A DNA stretch of 64,000 nt from Blattamonas nauphoetae (Eukaryota > Preaxostyla > Oxymonadida), in the NCBI GenBank assembly GCA_033064195.1, contig JARBJD010000063.1, positions 124,001-188,000 on the forward strand. Direction: 5' to 3'. Positions 10,236 to 20,108 of the stretch are shown here, piece after piece; the stretch's first letter is position 1, and every line of letters begins with the position of its first letter. Under the pieces are notes generated by a model. It was not told where the DNA came from and ran no database searches. It saw only the letters and a program-made list of their open reading frames with translations. The translations under genes and the position numbers were made by a program.

Positions 10236-13200
10236 ATGACACAACTCTGGAAAGTGAAGGAACAAATCAGAGAAGTAAGAGAACTCTTTCCAAACACCCA
10301 ATTCGCATTTACTGATGGTCGAACATACAATCCAGACAGTCCATACAAGCAACATCACTATTCATTTCTCCTGGCAATGCTTCAACACCCAGATGTTGGA
10401 TATCGAAATCCTAATCCAACAGCATATCTTAATATCAATTTAATTCCAAAATTCCTGAACGAAGTGAGACATCAACGACAAATTGAACAACAACTGTTAA
10501 TTCAGAAACAGAATGAACAGAATAACAATGCATTGATGAATGAAGAGGACAAAAATATCATTCTCATTGACATGAAAGCAAATCCAAGAGTGAACGAAAC
10601 TGAATCGAAAAAGGAAGAGTTCAAGATCACAAGGAAACTAAAATCAATTGAGGAGAAGTTGATAGATCACTGGATGAAGAATCTGTTGTTAATTCAGAAG
10701 AAGAATGAACAAATGGAAACAAGAGAAGTTAAGCAGTTTGATGGATTCAAAGAATGCATCTTACTCGCTGAACCAAGAGACAAACTTGCCTTCAACGAAT
10801 GCCTGACAAATGCACGAAGGAAGTTCAAAAAGAATGAGGTTGAGAAGGTTGAAGACAATGGAAAACCGTATCAGTTGTACTTCCACAATCATCTGAAGAA
10901 CGTTGAAGAAATCACAACCTTCATCGAAGCAGTGTATGAAAAAGAGAAGGATCGACCATTCAAGATCAGTATTGACTTCGGTAAGATCGTTGAAAGGAAA
11001 GACAAAGATGAGACACTGTACAATGATTTCAGACCAGAGTTGGAGAATACATCGAAGAGTTTCCCAACAGTGATAAGAAGTGCAGAAGACATCAATGAAT
11101 ATTCCAAATATGCTATCAATCTGATCAAAGAATCACAAGAGAGAACACTGATGGACACAAAGACGATGTTTATTGCATTCCACTCCATTCTGGTTGCAGT
11201 CTATCGATTCCCAGTCGCAGGAAAAGCCAATGCAATTCTCACTGAACACATTAAAACTCGAAATGTTCGATACATTGATTCCGAGTACAACATCTGCTTC
11301 TTTCAAGCACTATCGTTCCTTACACTTCAAGATGTCAAAGGCGAGAAAATCTCAATCAATATGAGGAACAGTGAGGCCTACAGATTGTTTGCACAATGGA
11401 TGAATCTCACACATTTGAAGTCTCGATAATTGACTCCACATCTTCAACAATATCCTGGATTTGATATTGCCTGTGATTTGGAGAGAGCAATGCAAGTATT
11501 CAACATCACTGTTCACATCTATGAGTTCGATGAAGACAAGAAGAAATACTTCCTCAGTCAGTCGTACATCAACGAGAATGACGATGCGAGAGTTCTTCCA
11601 CTTCTGATGATTCCACTAACGGCAACTCTCGTTCACGTGATGTACATTGTTGATCCTGAGAAAATCACTGGATACAAGCTCTGTCCTTACTGTCAATCAA
11701 GAGGATTCCAAGTGAAGGATTCTCACTTCAAGACATCCTACGAGAAACATCTCAGAGAGTGTAAAGAAGTCGATGGAAAACATGCAAAGAAAATCTCACT
11801 TGAAAAAACGCCAAGGCCGTATGTTCCACACATCCTCAACAACAAGACTCATGAATTTCTTATGGCACACAAAAGACAAGACGAATTCAAACCAACACAA
11901 TACTACATCACTTACGATTTCGAAACAATGGAAGATCTCATTCTTGACAATCTATTCTCTGATGACTATACTCAGTTGATCTCACATCTAAAACCCTTGT
12001 CAGTTGCATCAGCAATCAAAACAAAATCAGGAGTGAAGTCAATCTACTTTGATCTTCGAGATGGAAAGGACTTTGTGAAGCAGTGGATCAGAGAACTCTT
12101 CAAATATGCTGAGACAGTACGAGAGAACAACTACTACGATGACCCAGAAATACCCTCACAAAATGAAGTCAGTGTGATTGGATTCAACAGTTCAAGATTT
12201 GACATCAATCTCATCTTTCGTGATCTGGTTGACAAGGATTGGAAAGTGGTGAGCTTCCTTGGATCAACAACAAAGTACAAACAAGTACTGATCCGACATG
12301 AGAAGACACAACAGGTTCTTCGCTTTATTGACATGATGTCGTATACCGGACCAATGACTTTGGATAATGCAGTCAAAGCTTTCGGAGGAAACACTACACT
12401 CCAGAAATCATTCTTTGCTTACGAATCATTTGATTCATCAGACTACGACACAGTACTGAGCAAACAAGAACCATTCTCTAAATATGAATTCTATTCCAGT
12501 CTGAACAACAGTGAAATGTCAGACACAGATTACCAACTTTACCTTGATGATTGGAACAAGCAAGGATTCAAGAACAGATGGGATTATCTCAAGTTCTACA
12601 ACATCAGAGACGTCGAATGCATGATTGCACCACTTGACAATCTGATTGATCTGAACTTCCAATACAAAGTGGACATGTTGCACAATCTCTCACTGTCAGC
12701 AAATGCTTCTGCAATCAAGTATGCATGTGCCTACAAAGACTTTGATATTGATGCTGACTACAACGAATGTGATGATTCTGATCCAATCAAGATCACCAAA
12801 CAGTACTGGAAATACAAAGTTGAAGGATACAGGTACCAAGACCAGAAAGCTCATCGCAATACTACCAACAATGTCACTGAATCTGACTACGATTGGTTTG
12901 TTCAACAATGCAAGAGAGTGTGCTATATCTGCAGATGTCACTTCACTCAAGCTGTTCGACCAACATTGGATAGAATCGACAATTCGAAAGGACATTCTAA
13001 AGAGAACGTGAAGATCTGCTGTGACTACTGCAACACCTACAAGTCAGACAAAGATGAGCATCTCACTCGATTAAGGATTCAATTGAAGAAGTACTGCATC
13101 TGGAAATCACTACCAATGACTCTGACACATGAACAGACATATCACAAACTGAGAGCAGCAGTGACTGGTGGATTATCGAATGTTCAGCATAGACAGAACA

Positions 13201-14642
13201 TCAAAGACGTGACACCAATCAATCACTTCTCATTTGAAGATGGTGTTGTCAAATCAACCGATACTGAACACATCATGACTCACGTTTGTGGTGTTGATTT
13301 CAACTCACTTTATCCAAGTGCTTTCTCATCTATCAAGAACAAGAACAATCCATACACTAATCACAGAATGTACATGCCAGGAAGATGTTTGTACACAGCA
13401 ACAGGAGATACAGAATGTCGGGAGATCATTGAGAACAAGAATCAGAAGACACTGTTTGTTGCTAAATTGAAGGGACATATTGATGAGAAATACATCAATG
13501 ATTTCATTAACTTCCCACCAATCTTCAGAAACATTGTTGTCAATACAACAGAAGAAAACATTGGTGAGAAGACTTATTCGTCGATGAAGAAGCATGGATT
13601 GAAGACTGATGATAAACAACGGAAGCTGACCCAACTCTTGAGCACACACGATCAGTATATGTTCTTTTCGACATACTATCTGTGGTTCCTCATCGACTAT
13701 TGCCACTTTATTATTGATGACGTAAAGAGTGTGATGGTATTCTCGAGACACGCGGGATTTGAACCATTTGTGACCTCCTTCATGGATGACAGAATAGAAG
13801 CAATGAAGGTCGGAAACAAAGGAAAAGAACAGTTCTGTAAGACCAACTTGAATGGGAGTTACGGATATGATGGCATGAACACTGAGAAGTACAACTCAAT
13901 CACAATCTGCAATGAGAAGAGAACATATTTGAAACAAATGATGAAAGGATTTGTAGCAACAAGAGAGATCAATGAGGACAACTACATTGTGATTGAAGAT
14001 AGAGAGAAAGCATCATGCAAAACATGTCTGCAAGAAGCAGTATTCACACTCGATAATGCCAAGTTCTGGTATCTGAATTTCATCTACAACTTCATGTACA
14101 AGTGTCTAGATATGAACAAGATTCACTTTTGTGAGGGAGATACTGACTCTGCATATTGGGCAATCTCAGGAGATCCGAATGCTGGAATCCACCAACAATT
14201 TGAACACGTTATTGCTGACAAGGACTTCTATGATGCACACAAATATGAATGGTTTCCCAATCCTGAAAAGGGAGTTGATGATGAGAAGAAACTGTTGGGA
14301 TTAGCTATTGAGAAGGAAGGTGAACAGATGATCTGTCTTGCACCCAAGTGTTACTCTCTCGATGAGAAATGCAAAATCAAAGGAGTGTCATTGAAGAAAA
14401 CAAATATCACGAGTGACGACTATGTGAAGTGCCTCAATGGAGAGAAAACAGTGACGTCAACCTTGAACTTTCAAACGAGAAGAGTTCACACTGACGATGA
14501 CACCAATGGATTTGAGATTGCGAAAATACAACAGCAGAAACTCAGTCTCAGTGGAATTCATCTGAAGGCAATCGTACTTGAAAATGAATCGTGTCCTCCA
14601 TTCATTCATGGACTGAAAGCAACTGAGTATCAAATCAAATAA
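10236..14642 (+). other. polB: Polinton protein-primed-type DNA polymerase B region
   Basis: The part replicates the element from its ends. Seen in order: an N-terminal region with DSEYNICFFQALSFL, like the OTU-like N-termini of other Polinton polymerases (weak); CPYCQSRGF...HLREC, a possible zinc site; exonuclease motifs DFETMED and NSSRFDINLIF; an HNH-like module (CYIC...LDRIDNSKGHSKENV...CDYCNTYKSD, about 12910-13060); then polymerase motifs DFNSLYPSAF (A), KTNLNGSYGYDG (B) and EGDTDSAYW (C). The region looks interrupted about once and otherwise well kept. The family is known to use a protein primer; the primer is not identified here. Confidence 0.9.
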
Positions 14643-14650
14643 ATCCAAAC

Positions 14651-14665
14651 TTTATTTTTGAATAA
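14651..14665 (+). promoter_or_regulatory. T-rich start-proximal motif before 14666
   Basis: TTTATTTTTGAATAA abuts ATG 14666, only a few bases after the polymerase region ends. Confidence 0.5.
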
Positions 14666-14986
14666 ATGGATCTACAAGAAATCAATGCAGTAGCGAACAG
14701 ACTTCTTCAGTGTACCCAACACTTCTCAAGCAAAATTCTCTATAGAGCCTGGAGTCTACCAAACATATTACCAATCTATCATGTCACTGATTCACACGGA
14801 ACATGGGATGCAAATGATGAAACATACTTTGAGGATTGGTTCAATGGAGATCTATCACCTGATTTACCAATTTATGACGGGAAAAGGATTGTGCATCAGT
14901 TTATTAAAGGATTCTTAGGATCAACAATTGGTATGAACCACTGCGAAAAGCATACAAAGCATATCAACAATACCACCGCGATGTGA
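14666..14986 (+). CDS. Polinton small ORF, 106 residues, unknown
   Basis: A short acidic/aromatic reading frame (ATWDANDETYF-like segment TWDANDETYFEDWF) with its own start-proximal T-rich motif. It lies just upstream of the integrase and overlaps its first codons. No domain is recognised. It could be an accessory protein or an N-terminal part of the integrase region. Confidence 0.45.
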   Translation: MDLQEINAVANRLLQCTQHFSSKILYRAWSLPNILPIYHVTDSHGTWDANDETYFEDWFNGDLSPDLPIYDGKRIVHQFIKGFLGSTIGMNHCEKHTKHINNTTAM

Positions 14987-14997
14987 CTTTCCCACCA

Positions 14998-16479
14998 ATG
15001 GTTCGAAGTCCTGCAGAGGTAACGCAAATCCCAACAATAATAGAGATTCAACCACCACTATCTCCAGTCTTTCCTGGACAGAAGAGAAACTTGAAATCGA
15101 TTGGTTCAGAATATGAATATCCAATGAAGGAGAGGAGATTCGAAGAGTACATACCAACAACACAACAAGTTCTGCAAAAGTTGGAACAAATGAAAGGAAT
15201 GTTTGACCATCAACAAAGAAACGATTCAGAAGAAGAACAAATCAAAGCTGAGAACTCAATCATGAATAATCAAAAGCAAATGGAACAATTCATCACCAAA
15301 CAAATTGGAGACTTGAGGAAAATGAACCGTGACACATTTGTGAAAGAATCTATCAACAGAAGCATCGCAAATGATGACAAGGATTTCCTTCTAAATCACA
15401 CAAAACAAATACCATTCGGAGGAAGATCATTTCAGGATTGGTATGATGAATATACTCACAGATGGGATTCTGCACATCCGAGGAAAATCCAGAGGGAAAA
15501 AGGAGGTGATGCGATGATGATTGATCAACCAACGATTCCAAAAGCCGTGACAAAAATCCAGTATCCGTTTCGATCAAAGATGCAATTCATGTCCAAAGAC
15601 ATCACTAGAGATTCAGAAAAGACCGCAGACAAAAAGGTTCCTCAGAAGTGTGACAGACCGTACTTCTCTCCCAAGTTTGGATCATGGGAAATTGATCTCG
15701 TTTTCATTCAATCACCAACGTCGAAAACAGTTCTGCAGATTTATCTATTTGCCATTAACATCAACACTAAATACCTTGTTGTGATTCCAGTTCTGGATAA
15801 ATCATGGAGCAAAGTCAGGACTGCAATCAATGATCTGATTAATCATCGTGACGTTCAGGTGAATAACATCCGAGGTGATGGAGAAGCTGCATGGACAAGT
15901 GGAGTAGCAGAAAAGTTCTTTAGAAAGCAAAAGGTCAGTACATATTTCACAAGTTCACCATTCACAAATCACAACAGAATTGTGGATCGAGTGATCAGAA
16001 CAATCAGGGATGGCTTCCAAGACAATGCAACACAAATGGCCAATCATTCATTGATGAATCAGATGGTGGAATACTACAACATGACTCCACATCGAGCGTA
16101 CTGGAACAAGTTCACTCCACAGCAAGCACAAAACAATCGTGAAATCGAAGCATTGTATATCTCCAGTTGTGAAGAGCAATTGAAGAACATCCAAAGACAA
16201 CAGACAACACAACTGCTTTGGCGATACAAACCAGGAAACATTCTGTTGATTCACCTTGACTTAAACAAGACTGTTGCCAAATTTCAGAAGAAGCGAAGAC
16301 AGTTTCAATTTGTTGGACAATTCATTGAGTACAAACACGGAAATGTGGTGGCAAAACTTCTGAATGGACTCACATGTCTACCAAAAATAGTGTACGTTCC
16401 AATCCAACACACGAAGTTTCATGCAGACTCAATTGACAATTTAACTCCTGAGTTCATTAATGAGTTCAATTTGGTTTAA
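14998..16479 (+). CDS. Polinton retroviral-type integrase
   Basis: Joins element DNA to the target and makes the 6-bp duplication. Start placed at ATG 14998; the frame is open from 14983. The N-terminal half (to about residue 220) is charged and may be coiled. The RNase H-fold core follows: FGSWEIDLVFIQ (first Asp), NNIRGDGEAAW (second Asp), and NRIVDRVIRTIRD, the Polinton signature segment around the third acidic residue. MTPHRAYWNKFTPQQA is the usual end of the core. A basic, strand-rich C-terminal domain with IVYVPIQHTKF follows, in the place of the chromodomain or SH3-like tail. Confidence 0.88.
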   Translation: MVRSPAEVTQIPTIIEIQPPLSPVFPGQKRNLKSIGSEYEYPMKERRFEEYIPTTQQVLQKLEQMKGMFDHQQRNDSEEEQIKAENSIMNNQKQMEQFITKQIGDLRKMNRDTFVKESINRSIANDDKDFLLNHTKQIPFGGRSFQDWYDEYTHRWDSAHPRKIQREKGGDAMMIDQPTIPKAVTKIQYPFRSKMQFMSKDITRDSEKTADKKVPQKCDRPYFSPKFGSWEIDLVFIQSPTSKTVLQIYLFAININTKYLVVIPVLDKSWSKVRTAINDLINHRDVQVNNIRGDGEAAWTSGVAEKFFRKQKVSTYFTSSPFTNHNRIVDRVIRTIRDGFQDNATQMANHSLMNQMVEYYNMTPHRAYWNKFTPQQAQNNREIEALYISSCEEQLKNIQRQQTTQLLWRYKPGNILLIHLDLNKTVAKFQKKRRQFQFVGQFIEYKHGNVVAKLLNGLTCLPKIVYVPIQHTKFHADSIDNLTPEFINEFNLV

Positions 16480-16514
16480 ATCAAAACTGTTTCGAATATT
16501 TTTATTCCATTGAA

Positions 16515-17045
16515 ATGTCAACACTGAAAATTTTAGAACCGTTTGATCCTGAACAGAAATGTTTCGAAAACATCTATGACTTTCAGAGACATTTGGAAAA
16601 GAACAGAGAAGAACTGAATAAATACACAACTCAGAAACTGAATAGGTTGATGAGAATTGATGGATACCGAATCACAAAAATAAGAGGTGAGATAGCACTA
16701 AGGAAATCAAGTACAGAGAACAACGGTGAATCATCGATTGATCAAAGACTGTCAGACATTGAAGAATCAATTCGGACGCTAACAGATACTCTCAGCATGA
16801 GGCTTCGAAGTCTTGATGAGACCATCAACAACCTTATCCAAGAGTTAACGGACAGTTCGGTTTCAACCTTCTTTGTTGATCTCAGTCAAAGCAACTCCAT
16901 CAGTGTTGTATCGAAGAATGATTACTTCACATTTTTGTTTTCGTTGGTAGACATTCCAGAAGTGTCGAATGTCAATTGGGGAGTTCAACTGAGGATAGAC
17001 TCGACTGATTCGTTCTTTGTTGAATCCTCCAAAGATCCACATTGA
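16515..17045 (+). CDS. Polinton coiled-coil protein, 176 residues, unknown
   Basis: The N-terminal two thirds are helical and charged, with a heptad-like stretch (DQRLSDIEESIRTLTDTL and MRLRSLDETINNLIQ) that suggests a coiled coil. Its 3' end overlaps the oppositely oriented ATPase gene by about 180 bp; the last 60 residues read antisense to that gene and may not be under selection. The start lies in an AT-rich setting like that of its neighbours. A structural or scaffolding role is possible but not shown. Confidence 0.55.
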   Translation: MSTLKILEPFDPEQKCFENIYDFQRHLEKNREELNKYTTQKLNRLMRIDGYRITKIRGEIALRKSSTENNGESSIDQRLSDIEESIRTLTDTLSMRLRSLDETINNLIQELTDSSVSTFFVDLSQSNSISVVSKNDYFTFLFSLVDIPEVSNVNWGVQLRIDSTDSFFVESSKDPH

Positions 17046-17756
17046 ATCAATGTTTGACTTCATATCTGCTGACAAACTGAAGAGTTCATGCATCGTCAGA
17101 AAGAATGTGAATTTCGGTTGTCGATTCTCCAATAACAAGTCCATCATTGTCATTCTATTTTTGGAAGTCCTTCGTTCACCAAGGATTCTACGACAGTCAT
17201 CAAGGAGGATAATTGTTTGGAGATTCTTCACTGAGAAGTCCTCAATGTAAAGAGCATTAAAGAGATCCTCCCTGCATTCGTCAGTAATTCTATCTTGCCA
17301 CTGGTTGTCAATGATCTCTTCATACGCTGCTTTTGACTCAGAAAGTTCCAACAGAAATGGAAGAGCATCTTCATATTTCACTTTCACATAAGGAACGTTC
17401 AGAATTGGTTTGAACTTATCGAAGGTTGGATCAATGTTCTTATCAGTGACGAATACAAACAAATGGAATAGTTCATTCCTAACCTGAACATTCTGGAGCT
17501 TGGCAACCTCTCGAAGAGCATTGAATGTCTTTCCACTTCCTCTGTTTCCAACAAGGACATTGACACTGTTGCGATTGAAATTTAGGTCGGGATGAATCTG
17601 TGATTGAACTTCATGTGAAACATTCCTACTTGATGCTTCACTCAGTTTTGCATTCACGTATGCTGCAAGAGAAGAGGGTTCCACCCTCCGCGAAACCAAA
17701 GGTTTTGTTGTTGAAGATACGGGCTGTGCGCTCAGAATGGAATTCGTTCTTTTCAT
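16863..17756 (-). CDS. Polinton FtsK/HerA-type DNA-packaging ATPase
   Basis: 297 residues. VLVGNRGSGKTFNAL is a Walker A motif, at about residues 68-82. TIILLDDCRRIL is a Walker B motif, about 110 residues further on. The spacing and the overall length fit the A32/HerA-like packaging ATPases of Polintons, which drive genome DNA into the capsid. LLENRQPKFTFFLTMHELFS fits the sensor region. It is the only central gene on the minus strand, and is divergent from the 317-residue gene at 17816, so the 60-bp gap must serve both starts. Confidence 0.88.
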   Translation of the reverse strand: MKRTNSILSAQPVSSTTKPLVSRRVEPSSLAAYVNAKLSEASSRNVSHEVQSQIHPDLNFNRNSVNVLVGNRGSGKTFNALREVAKLQNVQVRNELFHLFVFVTDKNIDPTFDKFKPILNVPYVKVKYEDALPFLLELSESKAAYEEIIDNQWQDRITDECREDLFNALYIEDFSVKNLQTIILLDDCRRILGERRTSKNRMTMMDLLLENRQPKFTFFLTMHELFSLSADMKSNIDSMWIFGGFNKERISRVYPQLNSPIDIRHFWNVYQRKQKCEVIILRYNTDGVALTEINKEG

Positions 17757-17790
17757 TTATGATTTCTCTCTAATTAAAATATAGTTTTGG

Positions 17791-17815
17791 ATTTTTTATT
17801 TTATATGAAAACACA
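17791..17815 (+). promoter_or_regulatory. Divergent T-rich start region
   Basis: ATTTTTTATTTTATATG lies before ATG 17816. On the other strand an A/T-rich spacer leads to the ATPase start at 17756. Confidence 0.5.
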
Positions 17816-18769
17816 ATGTCGAAGATACAATACATTCCCGCAAAGAGAAAGGCACCAGCGAAGAAACCAAAAATGAGATACGAACAGGCAACCAGAGATG
17901 CAATGAAACAAATCTTTGCTGATGATGACATTCGCACCAAATTCAATTCTGCACTCAGTAGTGTTCCATCAGCTTTAGAATACATTGAAAGGACTGGACA
18001 TAACTGGAGAGTGGAAATGGAAAAACATGGAAAAGTTCCTGATGTGATGGTCTACGACAGAGACAATGGAGATCTGGTTGCTGCGAATGGTTTCATGCTT
18101 GCATCATACAACAGTCGACCTGTCGTCGAGACTTACTATTCAATGAATCCAACACCAGATATGCGAAGACAAACTCCATATTCATCATTTCGTCAAGATC
18201 ATGGAAGAAGAATCAAAGCTGTACACAACAACTTCCTCAAGACTGGAACATACGATTTACCTGGAAACTATCGTGAAGTCAACTACCAAGAAATGCAAGC
18301 CCAACGATCTCAACTACCATATGCAATAATGAAGAAAGCTGTTGGTGAATTCATGAATGATACTTTGAAGGTGTATCGTGCAAGTCGAGAGATTCCAGCA
18401 GACCCTGGGAAAGGAGTGTTGGACAATATGGTTTTCAATTCAATTCAATCCAAGATTGCATCAAAGATGTGGGATCAATGGCTTGAAGACTATGTTGAAG
18501 GTTTCACTAGTTCAAATCTAGATCATCAGAGAACGAAAGCAAGAAAAGTGTTTAAGGAACAAATTCATCCACAGTTTCTCGAAATCATAACAAAAACAGA
18601 AGATTTGCAAACTTTCCTTGGTCGTTATTCAGCAAACATCTCAACATTTGTAAACGAACAGACAACTGCAGCATACAGAACAAGAACTGGAGATATCGGT
18701 AGATACCAAACAGGACATATGCCTGAATATACTCGATTCGCACACTTGGAGAAAGATATGAGTGATTAA
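17816..18769 (+). CDS. Polinton protein, 317 residues, unknown, probably structural
   Basis: Basic N-terminus (IPAKRKAPAKKPKMRYEQ) then a mixed helical body with no recognised motif. It opens the late-gene cluster that continues through the capsid candidates, all on the plus strand with the same start-proximal motif, which suggests a virion or assembly role. Searching for the His-Asp-Gln-Cys order of an adenain-like protease gave no convincing match. Confidence 0.6.
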   Translation: MSKIQYIPAKRKAPAKKPKMRYEQATRDAMKQIFADDDIRTKFNSALSSVPSALEYIERTGHNWRVEMEKHGKVPDVMVYDRDNGDLVAANGFMLASYNSRPVVETYYSMNPTPDMRRQTPYSSFRQDHGRRIKAVHNNFLKTGTYDLPGNYREVNYQEMQAQRSQLPYAIMKKAVGEFMNDTLKVYRASREIPADPGKGVLDNMVFNSIQSKIASKMWDQWLEDYVEGFTSSNLDHQRTKARKVFKEQIHPQFLEIITKTEDLQTFLGRYSANISTFVNEQTTAAYRTRTGDIGRYQTGHMPEYTRFAHLEKDMSD

Positions 18770-18783
18770 AAACTTAAATATAT

Positions 18784-18800
18784 ATTTTTTATTTTTATAG
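18784..18800 (+). promoter_or_regulatory. T-rich start-proximal motif before 18807
   Basis: TTTTTTATTTTTATAG, six bases before ATG 18807. It decides the start: the frame is open three bases earlier at GTG 18804, but the ATG is preferred. Confidence 0.6.
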
Positions 18801-18806
18801 AAAGTG

Positions 18807-19394
18807 ATGCAGCCAATTCTAAGTTGTCAATTTACGAAACACACAAGTTCTTCTTCAGTTCCAACGTCAATCACCAACAATGTCATCATCGATAATAAAG
18901 GATCATCTTCTGGAAGATCAAAGTTGGAAGATCGCAATGAACCAAGCGCTAATGTTGAACTCGATAATGTTCCAGGTACATATGATCCACCACCACTTGA
19001 GATTTATCCATCCGCTCCAATCCAAAGTCGTTCAATTCCACTGAGAGAATACACTTCTAATATAGCAGCATTCAAAGATCAGCTATTGCTCGTCTACAAG
19101 AATGCATTTGCATGTGAAAAGAAACTCTTGAATAATCTCATTGAACCATCAAAGAAACTGATCACAAACCAAAGTGATTTATGTGCACTGATTGCCACAC
19201 TCACTGGAATCAATGATGTGGTGATTGAATTGGATGACCTGTCTGACAAGTGCTTATGTCTGAATAAACTCCCAGTGTTTAGAACCATTTTCAAGATCCT
19301 TGTTGGTGGCAAAGACATGAGCATTGCCTTCAATGAAGCTTACAACACCATCCTCAATTATGGAATTTCATTGACAAAGGCAATTCCTCGTTAG
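18807..19394 (+). CDS. Polinton protein, about 195 residues, unknown
   Basis: The N-terminal 75 residues are Ser/Asn/Pro-rich and look disordered (GTYDPPPLEIYPSAP). The C-terminal 110 residues are helical and hydrophobic (FKDQLLLVYKNAFACEKKLL, SDLCALIATLTGINDVVIEL). The late-cluster position suggests a minor capsid or scaffold part, but no family is recognised. Confidence 0.55.
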   Translation: MQPILSCQFTKHTSSSSVPTSITNNVIIDNKGSSSGRSKLEDRNEPSANVELDNVPGTYDPPPLEIYPSAPIQSRSIPLREYTSNIAAFKDQLLLVYKNAFACEKKLLNNLIEPSKKLITNQSDLCALIATLTGINDVVIELDDLSDKCLCLNKLPVFRTIFKILVGGKDMSIAFNEAYNTILNYGISLTKAIPR

Positions 19395-19410
19395 AATAAT
19401 TTATGAATTG

Positions 19411-19431
19411 TATTTTTTTATTTTTACATAA
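19411..19431 (+). promoter_or_regulatory. T-rich start-proximal motif, clearest example
   Basis: TATTTTTTTATTTTTACATA ends against ATG 19432. Other examples lie before 9807, 10236, 14666, 17816, 18807, 19778, 20109, 22024 and 23743. Core is TTTTTTATTTTT, 3-15 bases from the ATG. A promoter or very short leader is inferred; a terminator of the upstream gene is an alternative. Confidence 0.65.
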
Positions 19432-19743
19432 ATGGCACCAGGAAGTTTCAACAAACTCAAAAATATCGGCAAACAATTCTTTCAATTCATCAAACCTCTA
19501 GCTCCATCACTGCTTCAGGTTGGAGGTGGCTTACTCTCACAGACGAACAACAAGTTTGGACAAACAGCAGGAGGAATTCTCAGTGGCTTAGGCGGAATGA
19601 TGGATGTGTACCAGCAAAACAAGGCAATCAATCGAGCACAACAACCACAGATGATCGAGTATGAACCACCTCGAAATGGACGATTCTCCAAGGATGACAT
19701 ACCTCAATCGTCAAATTCCAAGATTCAATTCAAAGGACTATAA
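19432..19743 (+). CDS. Polinton small Gly-rich virion-type protein, 103 residues
   Basis: Starts MAPGSFNKLKNIGKQFFQ, an amphipathic basic helix, then a Gly-rich hydrophobic middle (LLQVGGGLLSQ, AGGILSGLGGMMDVY) and a polar tail. This design resembles membrane-active minor capsid peptides such as adenovirus pVI-like proteins; the likeness is in composition, not sequence. It shares its MAPG start and helix pattern with the next gene. Confidence 0.6.
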   Translation: MAPGSFNKLKNIGKQFFQFIKPLAPSLLQVGGGLLSQTNNKFGQTAGGILSGLGGMMDVYQQNKAINRAQQPQMIEYEPPRNGRFSKDDIPQSSNSKIQFKGL

Positions 19744-19758
19744 TTTGTTTGTGTTCGA

Positions 19759-19772
19759 GTTTTTTATTTTTA
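19759..19772 (+). promoter_or_regulatory. T-rich start-proximal motif before 19778
   Basis: GTTTTTTATTTTTA, five bases before the ATG. Confidence 0.6.
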
Positions 19773-19777
19773 CATAA

Positions 19778-20080
19778 ATGGCACCAGGTTGGTTATCAAA
19801 ATTAGCAGCAGTTGGCAAAAACATACTCAGAGTTGGAGCTCCATTTCTGAATCTCATTCCCTTCGTTGGACCACTGATTTCGAAGGTAGCACAGACAGGT
19901 GTGGAGATGATACCAGATGTGAAGTCGGATCAGCAAATCCATGCAGAAAAGATGGCTCAGTATGAGCAAGCAATGAATGAAGGAAACACTGCAGTTGCGA
20001 ACAAACTCAGAGGTGAAATACTGAGACTGGAAGAAAAGCTGAAGCCGAAACCAAAGAAGAAGAAACTGAAAAAGAAATAA
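19778..20080 (+). CDS. Polinton small basic-tailed virion-type protein, 100 residues
   Basis: MAPGWLSKLAAVGKNILRVG forms an amphipathic helix, followed by a hydrophobic segment (FLNLIPFVGPLISKV), an acidic helix and a Lys-rich C-terminus (KPKPKKKKLKKK). A lytic or membrane-active helix joined to a DNA-binding tail is what a minor capsid or core peptide would need. It is likely a diverged sister of the gene at 19432. Confidence 0.6.
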   Translation: MAPGWLSKLAAVGKNILRVGAPFLNLIPFVGPLISKVAQTGVEMIPDVKSDQQIHAEKMAQYEQAMNEGNTAVANKLRGEILRLEEKLKPKPKKKKLKKK

Positions 20081-20088
20081 GCAATATT

Positions 20089-20103
20089 GTTTTTTTATTT
20101 TTG
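20089..20103 (+). promoter_or_regulatory. T-rich start-proximal motif before 20109
   Basis: GTTTTTTTATTTTTG, five bases before the ATG. Confidence 0.6.
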
Positions 20104-20108
20104 ATAAA

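Noticed and set aside
17816-18769. Adenain-like capsid protease
   Set aside because: No His...Asp...Gln...Cys order could be made out.
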